A DNA stretch of 64,000 nt from Desulfovibrio sp. (GTDB lineage Bacteria; Desulfobacterota; Desulfovibrionia; Desulfovibrionales; Desulfovibrionaceae). The translations under genes were made by a program, and so were the position numbers. This document shows, in pieces, positions 17,915 through 27,291 of the stretch. The first letter of the stretch is position 1, and each line of letters begins with the position of its first letter. Where the stretch lies: positions 1 to 64,000 of the forward strand of contig JACRDI010000035.1 in the NCBI GenBank assembly GCA_016218665.1. Reading direction: 5' to 3'. The notes beneath the pieces are model-generated. The model saw nothing but the letters and a program-made list of their open reading frames with translations. It was not told the DNA's origin and ran no database searches.

Positions 17915-18914
17915 TCTGCCCATGATGCTGGTGGCCATCGTGGCCCTGGCCCTGTTCTTCGACTACACCAACGGGGCGCACGACTCGGCCAACGCCATCG
18001 CCACCATCGTCTCCACCAAGGTGCTCTCGCCCAAGACGGCCGTGGTCATGGCCGCGCTCTTGAACCTGGGCGGCGCCTTCATGGGCGAGCAGGTGGCCAA
18101 GACCATCGGCAGCGGCATCGTCAACGCCGACGTGGTCGCGGGCTGCCAGGCCATCGTTCTGGCGGCGCTCTTCGGCGCCATATTCTGGAACCTGTTCACC
18201 TGGTACCTGGGCCTGCCGTCCTCCTCCTCGCACGCGCTCATCGGCGGGCTCATGGGTGCGGCCGTGGCCTACAGCGGCTTCGACGCCCTGAACTTCGTCT
18301 CCATCATGAAGAAGGTCATCGTGCCGCTGGTGCTTTCGCCCATGGCCGGCTTCCTGGGCGGCTACCTGCTCATGGTCCTGCTTTCCTGGGCCTTCCACAA
18401 GGCCAAGCCGCGCAAGGTGAACAGCCTGTTCCGCAAGCTGCAGATCGTGTCCTCGGCCTTCATGGCCACCAGCCACGGCCAGAACGACGCCCAGAAGACC
18501 ATGGGCATCATCACCCTGGCGCTGTTCCTCTCCAACGAGATTCCCGAAATCCACGTGCCGCTGTGGGTCAAGATCTCCTGCGCGCTGGCCATGGGCCTGG
18601 GCACCGCCACCGGCGGCTGGAAGATCGTGAAGACCATGGGCCACAAGATCTTCAAGCTGGAGCCCATCCACGGCTGCGCGGCCGAGACCGCCGCAGCCAT
18701 GGTCATCACCGGGGCCAGCCACTTCGGCGCGCCCATCAGCACCACCCACGTCATCTCCACCTCGGTGCTGGGCGTGGGCGCCAGCAAGCGACTTTCGGCC
18801 GTGCGCTGGGGCGTGGCGGGCAACATGGTGGTGGCGTGGATCATCACCATTCCGGCCTCGGGCCTTGTGGCCGGGTTGACCTTCCTGTTGCTCAAGCAAA
18901 TCGGGGCCGTGTAG
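17907..18914 (+). CDS. pit: Low-affinity inorganic phosphate transporter, Pit family
   Basis: A 335-residue inner membrane symporter for phosphate, probably as a metal-phosphate complex. Two inverted PHO4 repeats are present with the signatures FDYTNGAHDSANAIATIVSTK near the N-terminus and TSHGQNDAQKTMG in the middle. About ten membrane helices are predicted. It starts within the last codons of the DUF47 gene, so both are made together. Confidence 0.94.
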   Translation: MPDLPMMLVAIVALALFFDYTNGAHDSANAIATIVSTKVLSPKTAVVMAALLNLGGAFMGEQVAKTIGSGIVNADVVAGCQAIVLAALFGAIFWNLFTWYLGLPSSSSHALIGGLMGAAVAYSGFDALNFVSIMKKVIVPLVLSPMAGFLGGYLLMVLLSWAFHKAKPRKVNSLFRKLQIVSSAFMATSHGQNDAQKTMGIITLALFLSNEIPEIHVPLWVKISCALAMGLGTATGGWKIVKTMGHKIFKLEPIHGCAAETAAAMVITGASHFGAPISTTHVISTSVLGVGASKRLSAVRWGVAGNMVVAWIITIPASGLVAGLTFLLLKQIGAV

Positions 18915-19001
18915 CCCGGATTCAAAGTCTGGGGCGATAGGTCGCATCGGCCGGGGGAATGTTGCCCCGGTATTGCTCCAAGCCGTTGAACCTGCTATTG
19001 T

Positions 19002-19026
19002 TTCGCCTCAACCTCCTGGAGGCGAA
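19002..19026 (+). promoter_or_regulatory. Perfect 8-bp inverted repeat over the ribosome binding site of the methyltransferase gene
   Basis: TTCGCCTC pairs with GAGGCGAA around a 9-nt loop, and the second arm contains the GGAGG Shine-Dalgarno 3 nt before the ATG. It could mask translation in RNA or act as a DNA operator. A possible promoter (TTGCTC, 17 bp, TATTGT at 18973-19001) would place the start of transcription near 19008, inside the repeat, which favours an operator reading if that promoter is real. Confidence 0.5.
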
Positions 19027-19028
19027 CC

Positions 19029-19796
19029 ATGCTTTTGGGCACCCCCGCACCACGCAATGCCGACATAGAGGACGCGCTGCTCGCCCGTTTCCGCAAGGCG
19101 GCCGTGAGTCCGGCCGGGCTCTTCGAGTATCCCACCGGGCGCGACGGCCTGCGCGCCCTCGGTTATCCCGCCCCTTTCATCGAGAGCCTGCCCGACCGCG
19201 TGGCCCAGTGCTACTGCGGCGTGGGCAATCCCTTTGAGCCCGGCGTGCCGGACCCCGGCGCGCGCGTGCTCGACGTGGGCTGCGGAGCGGGCGTGGACGC
19301 AATCGCGGCGGCCCGTTTCGCCGGCCCGGATGGCTTCGCCGCGGGCCTCGAATTCTCGCCCGAGATGCTGGCCCGCGCGAAGGAGAACGCCGCGCTCTGC
19401 GGGCTGGAGAACGTGGAGTTCACCCAGGGCGGGGCCGCGCGGCTGCCATACCCGGACGCCTCCTTCGACCTCGTCATCTCCAACGGGGTGTACAACCTGG
19501 TGCCGGACAAGCCCCGCGCCCTGGCCGAGGCCTTCCGGGTGCTCAAACCCGGCGGCCGCTTGCAGGTGGCCGACCAGATCCGCGAGTCGGACCGGCCCAT
19601 GGCCTGCCCGCTGCCGGCCCCCGGGGAGTCGCCCGGCGCCATGTGGGCCAAGTGACAGGACGGCGCCGTTCCGGGAAAGGTTTTCCTGGAGATGATTGAG
19701 GCCGCCGGCTTCCATGACGCCCGCCTGCTGCGCGCCACGGGGTTCAAGAGCTCGCCGCTGACCATGGGCATGGTCTTCTCCTGCCGCAAGCCGTAA
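19029..19796 (+). CDS. SAM-dependent methyltransferase, probable selenoprotein (in-frame UGA at codon 209)
   Basis: A class I methyltransferase of about 255 residues if the in-frame TGA at 19653-19655 is read as selenocysteine. Motif I is VLDVGCGAGVDA (residues 80-91), with CYCGVGNPF at 61-69 as in ArsM-like proteins. After the TGA the frame stays open for 46 codons (QDGAVPGKVFLEMIEAAGF...) to a TAA and reads as a normal methyltransferase C-terminus. In related proteins the equivalent spot (WAxC...GA) holds a cysteine. A hairpin suitable for a bacterial SECIS element follows the UGA. The track stops at 19655. Alternatives are a nonsense mutation or a sequencing error in a Cys codon. TGGAGG precedes the ATG. 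Substrate is unknown; arsenic, another metalloid or a small thiol are possible. Confidence 0.82.
19653..19688 (+). promoter_or_regulatory. Candidate bacterial SECIS element
   Basis: Immediately after TGA, CAGGA (19656-19660) can pair with TCCTG (19684-19688). Inside, CC and TTC pair with GAA and GG around an apical CGG loop at 19672-19674, with one A/G mismatch. The loop begins 17 nt after the UGA and has G in its second position, within the range described for SelB-binding hairpins. This is a hand fold and was not computed. Confidence 0.55.
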
Positions 19797-19928
19797 TCGT
19801 TCAGGTTTTGCTTCAGCGAGCAGCCGCTCCGTCTTGACTTGGGCACCGCGCTGACGCAGTGTGTAGAGAGAACATTCCCATTGCGTAGAGCATGCGGAGA
19901 ACCTTCCACACGGGGTTTGCGGGCGGTC

Positions 19929-21047
19929 ATGGCTGAAGCGGAGAAACTCGGCACCATTCTTGTTGTTGACGACGAGCCCCTGAACATAGTGGTGCTCAAG
20001 GGCGTGCTGACCGGGGCCGGCTATGCCGTGGAGAGCGCGCCCGACGGCCAGACCGGCCTTGAGAAGGCCCAGCGCCTCCGCCCGGACATGATCCTGCTCG
20101 ACGTCATGATGCCCGGCGAGTCCGGCTTCGAGACCTGCGCCAAGCTGAAACGCGACCCCGCCACCGCGCACATCCCGGTCATCTTCATCACCTGCCTGGG
20201 GGAGATGGCCGACAAGCTCGCAGGACTGGACATGGGCGCGGTGGACTACATCACCAAGCCCTTCATCGCCGCGGAGGTCGTGGCGCGGGTGCGCTCGCAC
20301 ATGAACTTTCAGCGCCGGCAGAGCGAGATCATCGACGCCCAGGCCACGCGCCTGGGCCAGGTGCACGCCGCGCAGATGGCCCTGCTGGTGAAGCCGGAGG
20401 CCCTGCCGGAGGCCCGCTTCGCCGTGCACTTTCTGCCCGTGCTGGAAGCCGGGGGCGACTTCTACGACGTGCTTTCCCTCGGCGGCGGGCAGTGCGCCTA
20501 CTTCCTGGCGGACGTGAGCGGGCATGACCTCGGCGCGTCCTTCATCACTTCCTCGCTCAAGGCCCTCTTCCGGCAGCACGCCGCGCCGGGCAAGACGCCC
20601 GCGGACATCCTTGCGGCCATGAACCGCATCCTGTGCGCCATCACCACCGAGGAAGTCTACCTGACGGCCGCCTGCCTCTGTGTCGACAGGACCACCGGGC
20701 GCTACAGCCTAGCCTCGGGCGGGCACCCGCCCGTGCTGGCGCAGTTGGGCGGTCAGCACAGCCTGCTGGAAAGCCCCGGCTTGCCCCTGGGCATGTTTGA
20801 TGCCGCCGAGTACGCCATGCTGGAGGGCGCCATGCGGGAAGGCGACCGCTTCTTCCTGTACACCGACGGCCTGGCCGAAAACAGCGGGGGATACGTCACG
20901 GGCGAGGAGTTTCGCTCGCGGCTGCTCGCCGCCTGCCGGCACAACGCGGTCATGCCCCTTGGCGCGGCGGTGCGCAACATGGTGAGCGAGTTGTCGGGCG
21001 CGGAGCGGCCCGCGGACGACGTGGTGCTGCTCGGGGTGGAAGCATGA
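19929..21047 (+). CDS. Response regulator with PP2C-type phosphatase output (RsbU-like)
   Basis: A 372-residue cytoplasmic protein. Residues 8-125 are a receiver domain with VVDDE, phosphoacceptor D58 (LLDVMMP) and the conserved KPF lysine. A short helix links to a PP2C/SpoIIE phosphatase (about 165-370) with GGDFYDV, ADVSGHD and TDGLAE metal-binding motifs. Such proteins dephosphorylate a STAS anti-sigma-factor antagonist when phosphorylated by a sensor kinase. It overlaps the next gene by 4 bp (ATGA), and that gene supplies both a HATPase kinase and a STAS domain. No sensor kinase is adjacent. The start at 19929 is chosen because the receiver begins directly after; the track start adds 30 unsupported residues. 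Confidence 0.9.
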   Translation: MAEAEKLGTILVVDDEPLNIVVLKGVLTGAGYAVESAPDGQTGLEKAQRLRPDMILLDVMMPGESGFETCAKLKRDPATAHIPVIFITCLGEMADKLAGLDMGAVDYITKPFIAAEVVARVRSHMNFQRRQSEIIDAQATRLGQVHAAQMALLVKPEALPEARFAVHFLPVLEAGGDFYDVLSLGGGQCAYFLADVSGHDLGASFITSSLKALFRQHAAPGKTPADILAAMNRILCAITTEEVYLTAACLCVDRTTGRYSLASGGHPPVLAQLGGQHSLLESPGLPLGMFDAAEYAMLEGAMREGDRFFLYTDGLAENSGGYVTGEEFRSRLLAACRHNAVMPLGAAVRNMVSELSGAERPADDVVLLGVEA

Positions 21048-21799
21048 GCCTGGAACTGCCCGGACTGCGCCGCAGCGGGGAAGGCATCGCCTTTGATTTT
21101 CCCGCCACCACGGAGAACGTGGAAGTGTTCATCGCGGCCATCCACGGCTTTCTGGCCGAGGAGAGCCTCGGCAGCCTGACCTTCGACATGGAGCTGCTGG
21201 CCCGGGAGGCGCTGGCCAACGCGGTGCAGCACGGCTCCGGGGGCGACCCCGGCAAGACCGTCAGCGCGTCCCTGCGCAGAACGCCGGGCGCCCTTGAACT
21301 GACCGTCGTCGACCAGGGGCCGGGCTGGAACTGGCGCGCCCTGGAGCCCGCCCGGCAGGAACCGCCCGATCCGGCCGGAGAATCGGGCCGGGGCCTATTC
21401 ATCATCCGAAAATATTCCGATACCTTTGCCTACAACGAAACGGGCAACGCGCTCACCATTTTCAAGCGCCTGCCCGCGGAGGAGCAGCATATGTCCACCA
21501 CGAACGAAGGCGCTGTCCGCCTGGTCATGGAGCCGCGCATCGTGGCGCAGGAGGTGCCTGCGCTGCGGGAGCTCTTCCGCTCCCATCTTCAGGCTGGCGT
21601 GTGCCGCCTGGAGCTGGACTTCGAGCGGGTCGAGAGCCTGGACTCCATGGGCATCGGGTTGCTTGTGGCCACGCACAACTCCCTGGCCAAGAAGGGGGGC
21701 GCGCTGTCCCTCACCGGGGTGCGCAAGGACATCCACCAACTGCTCTGCCTCATGCGGCTGGACAAGCATTTCTCCATCGCCCCGTGCGGGGAGGCCTAG
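21044..21799 (+). CDS. HATPase (RsbW-like) fused to a STAS domain
   Basis: A 251-residue fusion. Residues 20-143 are a GHKL-type serine kinase/anti-sigma domain with the N box EALANAVQHG and G-box GRGLF. Residues 155-251 are a STAS antagonist domain with the phosphorylatable serine in LDSMGIGLL (S201). In standard systems these are two proteins. The junction at M150 has GGAGGAG six bases upstream of the ATG at 21491, so a free STAS protein may also be made from an internal start. It overlaps the PP2C gene and is followed by the Hpt gene after 3 bp. The regulated target is unknown; no sigma factor lies nearby. Confidence 0.85.
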   Translation: MSLELPGLRRSGEGIAFDFPATTENVEVFIAAIHGFLAEESLGSLTFDMELLAREALANAVQHGSGGDPGKTVSASLRRTPGALELTVVDQGPGWNWRALEPARQEPPDPAGESGRGLFIIRKYSDTFAYNETGNALTIFKRLPAEEQHMSTTNEGAVRLVMEPRIVAQEVPALRELFRSHLQAGVCRLELDFERVESLDSMGIGLLVATHNSLAKKGGALSLTGVRKDIHQLLCLMRLDKHFSIAPCGEA

Positions 21800-21802
21800 C
21801 CC

Positions 21803-22891
21803 ATGAGCGCCGACCTGATGGACCTGACCCAGAGTTTCGTGGAGGACTGCCGCGAGCACCTGGACAGCATCGAGTCCTGGCTCATGGACATGGAGGCCGC
21901 GGGCTCGCACCAGGACACCGAACTGGTGAACAGCGTGTTTCGCCTGGCCCATTCCATCAAGGGCGGCGCGGGCATGCTCGGCCTGGACAACATCAAGACC
22001 CTGGCCCACAAGCTGGAAAACGTGCTGCACATGGTCCGCAGCAACGAGCTGGTGCCCACCCACGCCGTGGTGGACGTGCTGCTCAAGGGCTTCGACCGCC
22101 TGACGTTCCTGGTGGACAACGTCCATGAGAGCGAGGCGCATTCCATTGATGCCCAGGTGGCGCAGCTCATGGCCATCGCCGACCAGGGCGACCAGCGCGA
22201 CGGGGCTGCTCCCGCCCTGGCCCGCATCGAAACCGGCGGGACGGGCATTTTCGCCGTGGACCCGGTGAGTCTGGCCCAGGCCAAAAGCGGCGGCAACGAA
22301 CTCTACCTGCTGGAGTTCGACCTCATCCATGACATCCACGGCAAGGGCCGGATGCCCTTCGAGGTGCTGAAGACCCTGACCGACACCGGCCGCATCGTGG
22401 ACTGCAAGCTTGATTTCGCCGCCGTGGGCGACCTTGACGCCTTTGGCAACAGCATTCCCTTCTACGTGCTCTACGCCACCATCCTGGAGCCCAAGTACGT
22501 GGCCGGGCTGGTGAAGCTGCCCGACGAGCGCGTGCGCCAGGTGGACGCGGCGGCCCTTGTTCCGCCCGCGGGCGCGCCTGCCGGCGGCGGCGTGGAACGC
22601 TTCGGCACGGTGGGTTTGTCCATTTCCGGGGAGGAGGGAGCGTTGCAGCTGCCGAAGGACATCGGCGGCCAGGAGCTCGCCGACCTGCGCGCCGCCCTGC
22701 TGGCCGGACTGGAGCGTTGCTCGGTCCTGCGCCTGGACGTGTCGGGCGTCAGCCGTTGCGATGTGTTCTTCCACCAGATGCTGCTTTCGGTCCGGGCCGG
22801 TTGCGCCAGGAGTGGCAAACAGCTTACTCTGGCCGGCCCCTTGCCGGAGGATCTGCGCCGCGCGGCAGAGGTCCAGGGCTTCTCCCTGTAG
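21803..22891 (+). CDS. Hpt-domain protein with C-terminal STAS-like domain (CheA N-terminus-like)
   Basis: A 362-residue cytoplasmic protein. Residues 1-115 form a histidine phosphotransfer domain with AHSIKGGAG (H50), as in CheA. A middle region (160-265) resembles a CheA P2-like or regulatory domain, followed by a Pro/Gly linker and a C-terminal STAS-like domain (about 278-362, LRLDVSGVSRCDVFFHQM) in which the usual phosphorylation serine region is altered. No kinase catalytic domain is present, so it must receive phosphate from another kinase. It may connect a two-component signal to the PP2C/HATPase-STAS switch encoded immediately upstream. Confidence 0.8.
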   Translation: MSADLMDLTQSFVEDCREHLDSIESWLMDMEAAGSHQDTELVNSVFRLAHSIKGGAGMLGLDNIKTLAHKLENVLHMVRSNELVPTHAVVDVLLKGFDRLTFLVDNVHESEAHSIDAQVAQLMAIADQGDQRDGAAPALARIETGGTGIFAVDPVSLAQAKSGGNELYLLEFDLIHDIHGKGRMPFEVLKTLTDTGRIVDCKLDFAAVGDLDAFGNSIPFYVLYATILEPKYVAGLVKLPDERVRQVDAAALVPPAGAPAGGGVERFGTVGLSISGEEGALQLPKDIGGQELADLRAALLAGLERCSVLRLDVSGVSRCDVFFHQMLLSVRAGCARSGKQLTLAGPLPEDLRRAAEVQGFSL

Positions 22892-22939
22892 ACCGGCAAT
22901 CCTCCGCTTGTCCCGCCGCCTGGCCTGCCGCCTGTCCCG

Positions 22940-22978
22940 CCGTCACAACCGGCCGTCATAACCTGTTGTCACAACCGG
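22940..22978 (+). repeat. Three tandem 13-bp repeats
   Basis: CCGTCACAACCGG, CCGTCATAACCTG and TTGTCACAACCGG follow each other directly in the space between the convergent Hpt gene and the sigma-54 activator gene. Units 1 and 3 differ only in the first two bases. Confidence 0.7.
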
Positions 22979-23003
22979 GCGCCTGAACGCGCCTGGGGAA
23001 GCG

Positions 23004-24398
<1,395 letters not shown>

Positions 24399-24440
24399 TG
24401 TGCTCCTGGAGCTTTGGAGACGCTGCACATGATTCCTGCG

Positions 24441-24468
24441 AGTGTCAGACAATATATACATGTCAGGT
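24441..24468 (-). promoter_or_regulatory. Inverted-repeat site upstream of the sigma-54 activator gene
   Basis: Read on the minus strand, CTGACATG and TGTCTGACA flank an AT-rich TATATAT core about 45-70 bp before the activator start codon. The TGTCTG half-site also occurs in the palindromes upstream of xsc. It could be an autoregulatory or shared operator. The rest of the 248-bp gap (24399-24646) shows no other clear element. Confidence 0.4.
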
Positions 24469-24646
24469 ATTCTGGTGGGTCGCAAGGGAAATGTCGATAA
24501 AAATGAGATGATTTAACTTGTGGATTCGCTTGGCTAGCGCGGCGCTGCTGCCGGGGACGCCTGGGGCGGGGGCCGGGCCGGGGTGCGTTGTGCGGGGAAC
24601 TGCCCTGTCTGGATGCGCTGACACCCGGCTGATGCGCCAGGGGCGC

Positions 24647-25546
24647 TTACGCCGTGGACAGGGCCATGCAGGCCAGCCCGGCCATGATGAGCAGGGCGCC
24701 CAGGCTTCGGGCGAGGGTGATCCGCTCCCGCAGGATGAACGCGCCGGCAAGGGCGCTGAAAAGGATGCCGACGTTGCGCGCGGCGGTGACGAGCACCACG
24801 TTGCCCTCGCGCAGGGCCAGCACGATGAGGAGATAGGACAGGGGGGTGAACACGGCCACCAGCAGCGCGTCGCCGCGGCCGTTGCGCCAGCTGGCCTGAA
24901 GCCAGGACGAGGCCAGCGCGGCCCAGCCGGGGCGCTTGCGCCAGGCCCACAGGGTCACGAACAGGCTCATGAACAGATGCATGAGGAAGAGGTAGTCCAG
25001 CGGGTCCGGCGCTGGATTGAGACCCATGGCCTTGCGGTCTGCCAAGTGGTAGCCGGCGATGGCGCAGCCCGTTGCCAGGGAGAGCCAGAGCCCCCGCCCG
25101 GAGACGTGCGGCGCGCCGCCGCCGCGCCAGGCGGAGATTCCCACCAGCAGCGTGCCCGCCACAACCACGGCCACCCCGGCGGCCTGGGGCGCGGTCAGCG
25201 CATCGCCCACCAGAACGCCCGCCAGAAGCAGGGTGGCCACGGGTGCGGCGCCCCGGCTCAAGGGATACACGGCCGAAAGGTCCGCGGCCTCGTACGCGCC
25301 GAACAGGCAGGCCACGTAGGCGGTTTCCAGCAGTCCGGAAATGGCGGCCCAGAGCCAGACCTCCGGCCCCAGGCTGCCGGTGGAGACGAGTCGCCAGAAG
25401 AGGAACGGCGGCAGCAGGACGACGCTGCCGAGCACCGTGGTCACCCAGGCGAAGGAGACCTTGTCCGCACATTGCTTGACCAGCGTGTTCCAGAACACGT
25501 GCAGCGCGGCCGAAGCGACGACCAGCCACAGGGCCAGCGGACTCAC
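24647..25546 (-). CDS. EamA/DMT-family transporter in the taurine cluster
   Basis: A 299-residue membrane protein with ten hydrophobic helices in two EamA repeats (second near residue 165). GGGAGG precedes a GTG start at 25546, 27 bp after the stop of the second ABC ATPase. Its place in the operon suggests export or import of a taurine-pathway compound (sulfite, acetate or alanine are possible), but no sequence feature identifies the substrate. Its sequence is not close to the EamA protein at 8226-9116. Confidence 0.85.
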   Translation of the reverse strand: MSPLALWLVVASAALHVFWNTLVKQCADKVSFAWVTTVLGSVVLLPPFLFWRLVSTGSLGPEVWLWAAISGLLETAYVACLFGAYEAADLSAVYPLSRGAAPVATLLLAGVLVGDALTAPQAAGVAVVVAGTLLVGISAWRGGGAPHVSGRGLWLSLATGCAIAGYHLADRKAMGLNPAPDPLDYLFLMHLFMSLFVTLWAWRKRPGWAALASSWLQASWRNGRGDALLVAVFTPLSYLLIVLALREGNVVLVTAARNVGILFSALAGAFILRERITLARSLGALLIMAGLACMALSTA

Positions 25547-25573
25547 AAGACCTCCCTGGCTGGCGCGGCAGGC

Positions 25574-26428
25574 CTAGAGCGTCAGGCGCGAGGCGTCGAT
25601 GATCTGCTGGCGCAGGCGCAGGAACTCCATGTCCGTGAAGTCGCGCGGGCGCGGCAGGTCCACCTCGTACACCGTCTGCACCCGGCCGGGCAGCTTGCCT
25701 TCCATGGCCACGATGCGGTCGCCCAGGTACAGGGCCTCGTCGATGTTGTTGGTGACGAAGATGACGGTGCGCTTTTCCGCCTGCCAGATGCGCGCGGTCT
25801 CCTGCTCCATGAAGATGCGCGTCTGGGCGTCCAACTGGCCGAAGGGCTCGTCCAGCAGCATTACCTCCGGGCTGTTGGCGTACACGCGGGCGATGCCCAC
25901 GCGCTGCTTCATGCCGCCGGAGAGCTGGTGCGGATAGTGGCCCTCAAAACCCGTCAGGCCCACCATGTCGATGTAGTGCCTGGCCAGGGCCCTGCACTCG
26001 GCAGCGGGCAGGCCGCGCAGCCGTGGGCCCATCTCCACGTTGCCCTGCACGGTCTTCCAGGGAAAGAGCATGTACCCCTGGAACACCAGGCCGCGGTCCG
26101 AGCCGGGGCCTTGCACCTCACGGGCCATGCCGTCCTTGTCCTTCAGGGTCACGCTGCCGGTGGAGGGCGTCTCCAGTCCGGCGATGATGCGCAGAAGCGT
26201 GCTCTTGCCGCACTGGCCCGGCCCCAGGATGACCAGGAACTCGTTCTCATGAACTTCCAGGCTCACGTCGTCCAGCACGGGCACTTCCTGCTTGCCCTTC
26301 TGGATGAAGGTCTTGCTGACGTGCGCGCAGGCGATCTTCACGGGCGCATCGGAGGAGTGTGGAGCCACGGCAGCCTTCCTTTGGGTTTCGTCATGCCTCG
26401 GAACATCGGGCGCATGCGCATCGAACAT
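25574..26428 (-). CDS. ABC importer ATPase (SsuB/TauB/NrtD type) with Asn in the H-loop
   Basis: A 284-residue cytoplasmic ATPase of the nitrate/sulfonate/taurine importer class. Walker A is GPGQCGKST (69-77), the signature LSGGMKQR (169-176) is intact and Walker B VMLLDEP (189-195) keeps the catalytic Glu. The H-loop, however, reads VTNNIDEA with Asn 227 in place of the conserved His. A 30-residue polar N-terminal extension precedes the domain. It starts 9 bp after permease 1 and probably pairs with the second ATPase at 29346, which has the complementary defect. C-terminal VDLPRPRDF is typical of the class. Confidence 0.9.
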   Translation of the reverse strand: MFDAHAPDVPRHDETQRKAAVAPHSSDAPVKIACAHVSKTFIQKGKQEVPVLDDVSLEVHENEFLVILGPGQCGKSTLLRIIAGLETPSTGSVTLKDKDGMAREVQGPGSDRGLVFQGYMLFPWKTVQGNVEMGPRLRGLPAAECRALARHYIDMVGLTGFEGHYPHQLSGGMKQRVGIARVYANSPEVMLLDEPFGQLDAQTRIFMEQETARIWQAEKRTVIFVTNNIDEALYLGDRIVAMEGKLPGRVQTVYEVDLPRPRDFTDMEFLRLRQQIIDASRLTL

Positions 26429-26437
26429 GGGGCACCG

Positions 26438-27286
26438 CTACAGGCCGGCGATCTTGCGCTTCCAGGGGCAGAGGTAGCCCTCCAGCGCGGTGACGATGAG
26501 CGTTGTGCCCCAGGCCACCAGGGCAATGACCGCCATGCCGCCCATGACCATGGCCGGGTCGGAGAGGTTCATGCCCTGCACGATGATGTAGCCCAGGCCG
26601 GAGCGCGCACTGACCAGCTCCGCCGCGAGCACGCAGGTCCAGGCGGAGCTCAGCGAGATCTGCAAGCCTGCGAAGATGGCCGGGAACGAGGCCGGGAAGC
26701 ACACGTGCAGGATTTCGTCGCACCTGTTGCCGCCCAGCATGCGGATGACGTCGTACAGCTCCGGCTCCACCAGCCGCACGCCGTTGTAGGCGTTCAGCAG
26801 GCAGGGCACAAAGGTGCCGATGACGATGATGAACACCTTGCTGGTCTCGTCGATGCCGAACCAGAGGATGGAGATGGAGATCCAGGAAATGGGCGGCATG
26901 GGCTTCAAGAGGTCGAACAGCGGCTTCACGATGGCGTTGACGTAGCGGTTGAGCGCCATGAACAGCCCCATGGGCACGGCCAGCACGGCGGCTATGGAGA
27001 AGCCGATGAGCACCCGCTGGGTGCTGGCCCACACATGGCCCAGAAGCTTATGCTCGGCCAGTTCGTTGACATACAGGTCCTGCAGGGCCGTCCAGACTTG
27101 CGCGGGCCGCGCCAGCGAGCTTGAGCCCTCCGTCCCCAGGGTGCGCGCCAGGTAATCCCAGCCGAAGAAGAAGCAGCACAGCGATACGGCGTAGAGGAAC
27201 GGGCGGCTCTTGAGCACCCGGCCCACGGTCCAGGGGCGGCGGTCGCTGAAGGCGCAGGTGGTTTCGTTGGCGATGTTTGAAGACAT
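26438..27286 (-). CDS. ABC importer permease (SsuC/TauC type), subunit 1
   Basis: A 282-residue inner membrane protein with about six helices and the cytoplasmic coupling motif near residue 205 (EILHVCFPASFPAIFAGLQ region, the EAA-type loop). AGGAGG precedes the ATG at 27286. It follows permease 2 by 5 bp and is unlike it in detail, so a heterodimeric pore is likely. Expected to import taurine or related sulfonates, judged from context with xsc, tpa and ald. Confidence 0.88.
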   Translation of the reverse strand: MSSNIANETTCAFSDRRPWTVGRVLKSRPFLYAVSLCCFFFGWDYLARTLGTEGSSSLARPAQVWTALQDLYVNELAEHKLLGHVWASTQRVLIGFSIAAVLAVPMGLFMALNRYVNAIVKPLFDLLKPMPPISWISISILWFGIDETSKVFIIVIGTFVPCLLNAYNGVRLVEPELYDVIRMLGGNRCDEILHVCFPASFPAIFAGLQISLSSAWTCVLAAELVSARSGLGYIIVQGMNLSDPAMVMGGMAVIALVAWGTTLIVTALEGYLCPWKRKIAGL

Positions 27287-27291
27287 GCTGC

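Noticed and set aside
24518-27124. 868-residue plus-strand ORF opposite the transporter genes
   Set aside because: Shadow of the EamA and ABC genes; no domain and heavily biased composition.
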